Positions 7,842-13,699 of a DNA stretch of 64,000 nt are shown here, piece after piece. The DNA lies in the NCBI RefSeq assembly GCF_003634695.1, contig NZ_RBWV01000012.1, positions 1-64,000 of the forward strand. The letters are read 5' to 3'. The position numbers and the translations under genes were made by a program. The first letter of the stretch is position 1; every line of letters starts with the position of its first letter. Under the pieces are notes generated by a model. It saw nothing but the letters and a program-made list of their open reading frames with translations, was not told where the DNA came from and did no database searches. Source of the DNA: Motilibacter peucedani (GTDB lineage Bacteria > Actinomycetota > Actinomycetes > Motilibacterales > Motilibacteraceae).

Positions 7842-8193
7842 GCTGAAGGATGCCCCCCAAGCGGCTCGCTGGCAAGACTCGCCGGACAGGCAGCCGAGGA
7901 GTGCTCGCCGGACCACTCGCCGTTGCTGACGCACCTTGGAGATGGCGCTCGGGCCGCTGTCCCGTAAGCCCACGGGTGAAAATGCCCGCTTAGGCACTTC
8001 ATATGGCACAAGATCTGAGGGTCACCAGCCAGGCCTCGAGATGGAACGTTCGGCTCCGGGCTTGAACTCCGCTCTGCATGACCTTCCGGACCGCGGCATC
8101 CCTTGCAACCAATGCCGCTTTGCGCTTCTCGGCAGGACCGCGAAGTCGGCGGCGCCTGCCTAGCCAGAGCGTGGTTAGGCTGCCTGATCGGAA
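7842..8193. other. Intergenic or undefined stretch
   Basis: This stretch holds only the upstream open extension of the secreted-protein frame and no independent frame with coding character. It probably includes that gene's promoter. I saw no confident -35/-10 pair and no hairpin. Confidence 0.35.
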
Positions 8194-8373
8194 CTAGTGC
8201 GGCCGGTGGTCGGAGCGCCGGCGAATGACCGCCATCGCTGTGGCGCCGACGACACCGCCGAAGAGGACAGCACGCACCCAAGTAGGCCAACCGACGGCAT
8301 CAGACACATACGAGACGAGCAGCGCAACGAGGATCCCTGCGCAGAAGAGGACGAGCTGATTCGGCGGGCGCAT
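8194..8373 (-). CDS. Small two-helix membrane protein, 59 aa
   Basis: I found this gene by direct reading; it is below common length cut-offs. The ATG at 8373 opens a 59-codon frame. It encodes one hydrophobic helix right after a short polar N-terminus (MRPPNQ), a turn with SDAVGWPTW, a second helix, and a basic tail (IRRRSDHRPH). The ribosome binding site is weak. It matches the other two-helix mini-proteins of this region in layout, though not obviously in sequence. The function is unknown. Confidence 0.45.
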   Translation of the reverse strand: MRPPNQLVLFCAGILVALLVSYVSDAVGWPTWVRAVLFGGVVGATAMAVIRRRSDHRPH

Positions 8374-8434
8374 CGGCCGAGCATGTCACTACGTCTGGAG
8401 CTTCCCGCCGGCTGTGCGCGGGGCGTGCGGTCGT

Positions 8435-8459
8435 CATCCGACCATCGGCAAGAGCGGAA
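8435..8459. repeat. Dispersed imperfect palindrome, copy 8
   Basis: ATCCGACCATCGGCAAGAGC followed by GGAAA nearly repeats the copy at 5257. It is the rightmost copy and marks the approximate right limit of the low-density region. Confidence 0.55.
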
Positions 8460-8519
8460 AACGCTGACTGGTCTAGGCGGTCGCGCCGGCTCAGGCGTCC
8501 GAAATCGCCGTGCGACGTT

Positions 8520-9125
8520 TCAGCGTCTTGCGCCTGGTTCAGAGGTGGAGGCGGGCAGGTCGACCGTGCAGCTGGAGCCGTCGGGGGACTCGAAGTGGAG
8601 GTGCAGCGTTCGCGCGTCTGGCGGGGTCGGCGGCCGGAAGCGCGCGATGTAGCGCCAGGGGGCGTCTTCGCCACCAGCCTGCGCGGAGCCCAAGCGGTAG
8701 GCCGTGCCCCGGTCGTCGGTCACCGTCATGCTCACCTCGGTGAGACGCTCCGCCGGCCACCTCGGAGGGTCGACGGGGTCGTCCCTCGAGAACGTCTCGT
8801 GCCATGTGGCGGAGGCAGCGACGTACTCGCTGAGGATCGGCTCACCAGCTGGCTCCCGACCGATGAGCTCCAGCGTCAGGTGGTTCGCGACAGAGGCTGT
8901 GACGAGGTAGACGTCGGCGCCTTCGACATGGCCGACGACCGACTCCGGCACCGACAGCCGGACCCGTGGCACCTGCGTGACCTGCACGAGGTAGACCCAG
9001 TCCGGGTCGTCGAAGTCGGCGTGCACCAAGCCGTCGGCGAGCAGCTCCCGGGAGCTGTTCGGCGGAGGGTCATGACGAGAACCGCCGAAGACCAGCTCGG
9101 TGGTTGCCCTGCTCAGGTCGATCAT
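8520..9125 (-). CDS. Conserved-looking hypothetical protein, 201 aa
   Basis: This soluble protein has no signal peptide or membrane segment. It has alternating hydrophobic and charged stretches typical of a beta-rich fold (DWVYLVQVTQVPRVRLSVPE, ADVYLVTASVANHLTLELIG) and ends in STSEPGARR. Codon use is strongly GC-biased like the core genes to the right, unlike the genes to its left. It is transcribed away from the tRNA-Lys gene. No family is recognised. Confidence 0.6.
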   Translation of the reverse strand: MIDLSRATTELVFGGSRHDPPPNSSRELLADGLVHADFDDPDWVYLVQVTQVPRVRLSVPESVVGHVEGADVYLVTASVANHLTLELIGREPAGEPILSEYVAASATWHETFSRDDPVDPPRWPAERLTEVSMTVTDDRGTAYRLGSAQAGGEDAPWRYIARFRPPTPPDARTLHLHFESPDGSSCTVDLPASTSEPGARR

Positions 9126-9178
9126 GGCTAGACGCTAGCGGCGTGGACGCGCCTGAGCGGACCGGGCACCGAAACAAA

Positions 9179-9212
9179 CCTGCGGCGATGCCCAGAAGGA
9201 CATCGCCGCAGG
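9179..9212 (-). terminator. Rho-independent terminator of tRNA-Lys
   Basis: A 12-bp stem (CCTGCGGCGATG with CATCGCCGCAGG) encloses a 10-base loop. Read on the minus strand it is followed by TTTGTTTC. It starts eight bases beyond the tRNA 3' end. Confidence 0.8.
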
Positions 9213-9220
9213 TCAACGGG

Positions 9221-9293
9221 TGCGCCGCGAGGGAATCGAACCCCCAACCCGCGGATTAAGAGTCCGCTGCTCTGCCAGTTGAGCTAGCGGCGC
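9221..9293 (-). tRNA. tRNA-Lys (CTT)
   Basis: A 73-nt cloverleaf on the minus strand has acceptor stem GCGCCGC/GCGGCGC, D-arm GCTC...GAGC, anticodon loop ctCTTaa and T-loop TTCGATT. The discriminator is A and CCA is not encoded. Its 3' end faces the accessory region, the orientation expected if that region had entered at this tRNA, although no duplicated 3' end was found. Confidence 0.95.
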
Positions 9294-9338
9294 GCGGGCA
9301 GAACATTACCAGGGTCCGTGGGCCCGCCCGGCCAGGCC

Positions 9339-9518
9339 CTAGCCAGCGGCCCACCAAGCGAGCTCGGGGCGCCCCTCGTGCTCGAGGATGTCGCGCGAGC
9401 TCGGCCCGTCGACATCGGTCAGGTCGCAGATCAGCGACAGCGGGATCCCGGCGGCCAGGAGCTGCATGCAGAGCTCCGTGGCCGGACGGCTGGTCTTCTC
9501 AAGAGTCGTTGCCCCCAT
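9339..9518 (-). CDS. Small conserved hypothetical protein, 59 aa
   Basis: The ATG at 9518 is preceded by GAGGG eight bases upstream, which favours it over the longer frame from 9617. The 59-residue product has a helical core (PATELCMQLLAAGIPLSLICDL) followed by an acidic TDVDGPSSRDILEHE and an aromatic C-terminus. It looks like a small soluble alpha-helical protein; I recall similar mini-proteins in actinomycetes but can assign no role. It lies downstream of, and on the same strand as, the oxygenase gene and could be the last gene of that transcript. Confidence 0.6.
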   Translation of the reverse strand: MGATTLEKTSRPATELCMQLLAAGIPLSLICDLTDVDGPSSRDILEHEGRPELAWWAAG

Positions 9519-9626
9519 GGCATATCCCTCGGTCGTCGAAGTGCCGCACTGATGCGCCGGTCGAGTGGAGGGATCCCCGCTCACGCTTGGTGCATGCCCG
9601 ACTACGCAATAGACCACCCGATCGGG

Positions 9627-10889
9627 TCAGCCCTCGGCCGGGACGACCACTCCTTCGCGCAGCAGCCGACGCACCAGCACCACCCCGTCGGCCTCGTCCA
9701 GCCCGGGCAGCTCAGCGGCGAGGAACGTCTCCCCGCTCAGCAGCGCGTCGACAGCCGCCGCGGTGTCCGCCGGCAACGTCAGCGACCGACCGGGCAGCAC
9801 GAGCTGGACCGAGTCACCGGCCGGCCGCAGCTGCGCGCGGAGGGCGTCGCGCAGACGTACGGCTGTGGTGCCCGTAGCCGACCGCGCCGCGGCCGCCTGG
9901 GCGAGCGGAGCGATCGGCGCCGGCCGGCTCTTCGGCCAGACGCTGCGGCGCAGCCGCTCGGCGACGTCAGCGGCAGGCACCTCGCGGACGGCGGCCGCGA
10001 GCGCCTCGAGCGTCGCGGCGACCTCTTCCTGCACGGCGGCTGGGTCGGCGACGTCGACGCCGAGCGGCAGGGATCGGCGCAGCTCGGGGGAGCGCGCGGC
10101 CAGCGCCGTCAGGGCCTCGGCCACCGCGTACCGCGTCACCGTGTGGATGCCGACGGTGATGTGGGCGGAGACGTCGCCCAGCGCCTCGGCGGCGTGGAGC
10201 CAGCCGCGGGGGAGGTAGAGCGCGTCGCCCGGGCGCAGCACCTCGTCGAGGAAGGGCTCCTCGGCGGCGCGCTCGGCCACAGCGGCCCGCCGGTCGGTCC
10301 ACACCTGCGAGCGCAGGGGCGACTCGAGCACGGGCCGCGAGATGCGCCAGCGCTTCTCGCCGGCGACCTGGAGCACGAAGACGTCGTGCACGTCGTAGTG
10401 GGCGTCGAAGCCGCGCGACTGCGGCGGCGTGACGTAGGCGTTGACCTGCACCGGGTGGCCGAGCTCGGCGGCCAGCGCGCTGGCGAACGCGACGAGCGGC
10501 GGGTGGTTGCGGTGGAGACCCTGCAGCACGATCGAGGCGCCGTCGGCGAACAGGCCGAGCAGGGCGTCGTCGCGCACCTGGTCGGCGATCTCGGCGCCCG
10601 CGCCGCCGGAGCCGGTCCAGCGCGAAGGGTCGATGACCTGCCCGTCCTTCGCCACCCGGATGAAGGGGGTGCGCAGGCCGCGCTCGGAGAGCAGCTCGTC
10701 GACCGCGTCGAGGCTCAGCAGGTCGCTGAAGCCGCCCACTCCGCCGGGCAGCGAGGCGGCGCGGGCCAGCAGCGCCTGCCGGCCCCAGTAGTCCTCGGCG
10801 AAGGAGTCCACGTCGAGCGGCAGCACGCGCTGCAGCGCCGGGTGGGGGTCGGACCCCACCCGGCGCTCAGCGTCGTCCACCAGCGTCAT
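9627..10889 (-). CDS. JmjC/cupin_4 Fe(II)/2-oxoglutarate oxygenase (ribosomal-oxygenase-like)
   Basis: This 420-residue protein belongs to the cupin_4/JmjC family, which includes ribosomal protein hydroxylases such as YcfD, MINA53 and NO66. The iron facial triad is visible as H164-x-D166 in FDAHYDVHDVFVLQVAGEKRW and H232 in LPRGWLHAAE. Lys179 in the GEKRW segment suits 2-oxoglutarate binding. A dimerisation helix region and a C-terminal winged-helix-like end (about residues 365-420) follow, as in family members. The known activity is hydroxylation of a protein side chain (Arg or His). The gene starts nine bases after the stop codon of an acidic repeat peptide, so translation is probably coupled. 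That peptide is a candidate substrate, but this is inference. Confidence 0.88.
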   Translation of the reverse strand: MTLVDDAERRVGSDPHPALQRVLPLDVDSFAEDYWGRQALLARAASLPGGVGGFSDLLSLDAVDELLSERGLRTPFIRVAKDGQVIDPSRWTGSGGAGAEIADQVRDDALLGLFADGASIVLQGLHRNHPPLVAFASALAAELGHPVQVNAYVTPPQSRGFDAHYDVHDVFVLQVAGEKRWRISRPVLESPLRSQVWTDRRAAVAERAAEEPFLDEVLRPGDALYLPRGWLHAAEALGDVSAHITVGIHTVTRYAVAEALTALAARSPELRRSLPLGVDVADPAAVQEEVAATLEALAAAVREVPAADVAERLRRSVWPKSRPAPIAPLAQAAAARSATGTTAVRLRDALRAQLRPAGDSVQLVLPGRSLTLPADTAAAVDALLSGETFLAAELPGLDEADGVVLVRRLLREGVVVPAEG

Positions 10890-10898
10890 GCGACGGGC

Positions 10899-11153
10899 TC
10901 AGGCGCCGCCGTCAGCGCCGCCGTCGGCACCACCGTCGGCACCGCCGTCCGCGCCACCGTCAGCCCCGCCGTCGGCGCCGCCGTCGTGCTGGCCCGGCTG
11001 GCCGGACGCGCCGCCGTCGGCGGGACCCTCGGCACCGCTGTCGGCGCCGCCGTCAGCGCCACCGTCCTGCTGGCCGGGGACGCCGGACGCGCCGCCGTCC
11101 GCGGGACCTTCGGCGCCGCTGTCGCTGGTGATGCTGTCGTCATCGAGGGCCAT
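10899..11153 (-). CDS. Acidic DGGA-repeat peptide, candidate substrate of the adjacent oxygenase
   Basis: The 84-residue product has a strong AAGGAG ribosome binding site six bases before its ATG, so it is very likely translated. After a 12-residue N-terminus (MALDDDSITSDS) it consists entirely of repeats. Two tandem 27-residue units (13-39 and 40-66) start GAEGPADGGASG, and seven DGGA units run from residue 57 to 84. It has no Lys, Arg, Cys or aromatic residue and a single His (56), so it is extremely acidic and probably unstructured. No signal peptide is present. Coupled with a JmjC oxygenase downstream, it resembles a precursor or client peptide with many Asp sites. It could instead be a low-complexity structural protein. 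Confidence 0.75.
   Translation of the reverse strand: MALDDDSITSDSGAEGPADGGASGVPGQQDGGADGGADSGAEGPADGGASGQPGQHDGGADGGADGGADGGADGGADGGADGGA
10902..11117 (-). repeat. Tandem repeats inside the DGGA-peptide gene
   Basis: Two 81-bp units lie in tandem (11117-10956), overlapped by seven 12-bp units encoding DGGA (10985-10902). The 12-bp period in the plus-strand reading is close to gccgccgtcagc, with synonymous variation. That variation suggests the array is maintained at the protein level and is not the result of very recent slippage. Confidence 0.75.
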
Positions 11154-11365
11154 GAGGACTCCTTCTGTCAGGGACCGGAGACAGCATGATCACCCATCGC
11201 GATCACGCCCGTGGAGTCGCTACCCCGAACCGACACGCGCCACTCGTCCGGGAACGCCCGGCTCGGTTGATGAACAGTCGGTGAACGAGTGGCGCCAGGG
11301 CTGTCCTGGCGGGCTGCGGCGGGGGAGGTTGGCCCCGACACCTGCCCCAGAGAGACAGAGGAACG

Positions 11366-12529
11366 ATGGACGCGGACACGCTGCTGCTGGCCACCGTGGT
11401 GGTCACGGCGTTGGGGTTCGACTTCACCAACGGCTTCCACGACACCGCCAACGCGATGGCCACCTCGATCGCGACCGGCGCGCTCAAGCCGAAGGTGGCG
11501 GTGGCGCTCGCGGGCGTCCTCAACTTCGTCGGAGCGTTCCTGTCGCTGACCGTCGCCGCGACGATCGCCAAGGGCATCGTCGACCAGGACGTGGTCACGC
11601 TGCCGATCGTGTTCGCCGGCCTGGCGGGCGCGATCCTGTGGAACCTGCTGACCTGGTACCTCGGCCTGCCGTCGAGCTCCTCGCACGCCCTCATCGGAGG
11701 CGTCGTCGGCGCGACGTTCATCGCGGCCGGCGCCGACGCGGTGCTCGGCAAGGGCATCCTCAAGTCGGTGATCATCCCCGCGCTGCTGGCGCCGTTCGCC
11801 GCGGGCTTGGTTGCCGCGATCGGGACGTTCGCCGCCTACCTCATCACCCGCCGCGTCAACGACGGGATCCGCACGCGCGGCTTCCGCGTCGCGCAGATCG
11901 GCTCCGCCTCGCTCGTCTCGCTCGCGCACGGCACCAACGACGCGCAGAAGACGATGGGCATCATCACGCTCGCGCTGGTCGCCAACCACGACCTGGGCAA
12001 GGGCGCCGACACCCCGATGTGGGTCATCGCCTCCTGCGCGGTCGCCATCAGCGTCGGCACCTACCTCGGCGGCTGGCGCGTCATCCGCACGCTGGGCAAG
12101 GGCCTGGTCGAGATCGAGACCCCGCAGGGCTTCGCCGCCGAGGCATCCTCGGCCTCGGTGATCCTCGCCTCCTCGCACTTCGGCTACCCGCTCTCGACCA
12201 CGCACGTGGTCTCCGGCTCGATCCTCGGCTCGGGCGTCGGCAAGCGCGCCGCGCAGGTGCGCTGGAGCCTCGCCGGGCGCATGGCGCTCGGCTGGGTGCT
12301 GACGCTGCCGGCGGCAGCGGTCGTCGGAGGCGTCGCGTACGCCGGTGCGCACCTCATCGGCGGAACCGCGGGCGTCGTCGTGATGGCGCTCGTGCTCGCC
12401 GCCTGCGCGGCGGCGTTCTTCCTCGCCTCGCGCCGCAGCCCGGTCGACCACACGAACGTGAACGACGACTGGGAGGCCCGGAAGCCCGCGGCTCCCGCCG
12501 CGCCCCAGCGCGCGCTGGCGAAGGTCTGA
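11366..12529 (+). CDS. pit: PiT-family inorganic phosphate transporter
   Basis: A 387-residue integral membrane protein imports phosphate (as metal-phosphate, with protons) through the cytoplasmic membrane. The family signature appears twice in inverted halves: GFDFTNGFHDTANAMATSIATGAL near the N-terminus and VSLAHGTNDAQKTMG near residue 190. The sequence LPSSSSHALIGG at about residue 110 and its counterpart YPLSTTHVVSG at about 275 are the expected second motif pair. About ten hydrophobic helices are present. A small membrane protein and polyphosphate kinase 2 follow on the same strand, forming a phosphate uptake and storage group. No Pho box was identified. Confidence 0.93.
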   Translation: MDADTLLLATVVVTALGFDFTNGFHDTANAMATSIATGALKPKVAVALAGVLNFVGAFLSLTVAATIAKGIVDQDVVTLPIVFAGLAGAILWNLLTWYLGLPSSSSHALIGGVVGATFIAAGADAVLGKGILKSVIIPALLAPFAAGLVAAIGTFAAYLITRRVNDGIRTRGFRVAQIGSASLVSLAHGTNDAQKTMGIITLALVANHDLGKGADTPMWVIASCAVAISVGTYLGGWRVIRTLGKGLVEIETPQGFAAEASSASVILASSHFGYPLSTTHVVSGSILGSGVGKRAAQVRWSLAGRMALGWVLTLPAAAVVGGVAYAGAHLIGGTAGVVVMALVLAACAAAFFLASRRSPVDHTNVNDDWEARKPAAPAAPQRALAKV

Positions 12530-12539
12530 GGGCGGCATC

Positions 12540-12782
12540 GTGAGCGACTACATCGACTTCAGCGCGCTCGGCCAGGTGCTGCTGGCCAGCGTCCTCATCG
12601 GCGCCGGCCTCGTGGCGGTCTTCTCCGTCGGGCTGGTCGGCCTCTCGGCCTACGAGGGCCAGCTCGTCGAGGGCTCCGCGGGCCGCAAGGGCACGCCGCT
12701 CGGCCTCGCCGTCGCGGTGCTCTGCTTCGCCGTCGTGGTCGGCGGGATCGCGCTCGGCCTGTGGACGATCCTCGGCAAGTGA
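12540..12782 (+). CDS. Small two-helix membrane protein linked to phosphate transporter
   Basis: This 80-residue protein has two hydrophobic helices (about residues 12-34 and 55-76) separated by a polar loop containing YEGQLVEGSAGRKG. Its GTG lies ten bases after the transporter stop, so the two are co-transcribed and probably translationally linked. Small membrane proteins in this position are common next to actinobacterial pit genes. A regulatory or stabilising role is plausible but not shown. Confidence 0.75.
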   Translation: MSDYIDFSALGQVLLASVLIGAGLVAVFSVGLVGLSAYEGQLVEGSAGRKGTPLGLAVAVLCFAVVVGGIALGLWTILGK

Positions 12783-12828
12783 CCCGCCGACAGGTGGCCG
12801 GGCACGCCCGACGGGGAAGCATCTCGGC

Positions 12829-13698
12829 ATGACGCAGCTCGCGCTCGACCCGGCCCTGCACGGCCTGCGCGTCGACGACGACGATGACGACGACCCGGTG
12901 CTGCTGCGTGCCGACGGCGAGCCGGTCGACACCTGGCGCGAGGGATACCCCTACGACGAGCGGCTCCCGCGCAAGGACTACGAGCGCGAGAAGCGGCTGC
13001 TCCAGATCGAGCTGCTCAAGCTGCAGAAGTGGGTCAAGGCGAGCGGCGAGAAGCTGGTCATCGCCTTCGAGGGCCGCGACGCCGCGGGCAAGGGCGGCAC
13101 GATCAAGCGGTTCACAGAGCACCTCAACCCGCGCGGCTCGCAGGTCGTGGCGCTGGAGAAGCCGAGCGAGCGCGAGAGCACGCAGTGGTACTTCCAGCGC
13201 TACATCGCCCACCTGCCGGCCGCCGGCGAGATCGTGCTGTTCGACCGCAGCTGGTACACCCGCGCCGGCGTCGAGCGCGTCATGGGCTTCTGCACGCCGG
13301 CGGAGTACGCCGAGTTCATGCGCCAGGCTCCCGAGCTCGAGCGCATGCTCGTGCGCTCGGGCATCCACCTGGTCAAGTTCTGGTTCTCGGTGTCGCAGGC
13401 CGAGCAGCGCACCCGCTTCCTCATCCGGCAGGTCGACCCGGTGCGCCAGTGGAAGCTCTCCCCGATGGACCTCGCCTCGCTCGACAAGTGGGACGACTAC
13501 ACCGAGGCCAAGGAGGCGATGTTCCTCCACACCGACACCGACGACGCGCCCTGGATCGTCGTCAAGAGCAACGACAAGAAGCGCGCTCGGCTCGAGGCGA
13601 TGCGCCACGTGCTCGACCGCTTCGACTACGACGGCAAGGACGCCTCCGTCGTCGGCACCCCTGACCCGCTCATCGTGGGCCGGGGGCTCCAAGCCTGA
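12829..13698 (+). CDS. ppk2: Polyphosphate kinase 2
   Basis: A 289-residue cytoplasmic kinase of the PPK2 family transfers phosphate between polyphosphate and nucleotides. The P-loop GRDAAGKGGTIKRF lies near residue 81. The Walker B/lid sequence FDRSWYTRAGVERVMGF, with its catalytic Asp and Arg, lies near residue 138. The family segments LRKDYE-like RKDYEREK and QWKLSPMDL are present. The N-terminus has a run of Asp residues (VDDDDDDD). Length fits single-domain PPK2. The direction of catalysis (AMP, ADP or GTP class) cannot be told. It follows the phosphate transporter and ends one base before the convergent GH43 gene. Confidence 0.92.
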   Translation: MTQLALDPALHGLRVDDDDDDDPVLLRADGEPVDTWREGYPYDERLPRKDYEREKRLLQIELLKLQKWVKASGEKLVIAFEGRDAAGKGGTIKRFTEHLNPRGSQVVALEKPSERESTQWYFQRYIAHLPAAGEIVLFDRSWYTRAGVERVMGFCTPAEYAEFMRQAPELERMLVRSGIHLVKFWFSVSQAEQRTRFLIRQVDPVRQWKLSPMDLASLDKWDDYTEAKEAMFLHTDTDDAPWIVVKSNDKKRARLEAMRHVLDRFDYDGKDASVVGTPDPLIVGRGLQA

Positions 13699-13699
13699 C

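Noticed and set aside
2311-8459. Interpretation of the dispersed palindromes as integron attC sites
   Set aside because: No consistent RYYYAAC/GTTRRRY core pairs flank the copies (only 4453-4459 resembles GTTRRRY), gene orientation is mixed, and no integrase is in the window.
9318-11189. A 623-codon plus-strand open frame opposite the JmjC and DGGA genes
   Set aside because: Composition is Arg/Ala/Gly/Val-rich without domains; it is the antisense shadow of two well-supported minus-strand genes.
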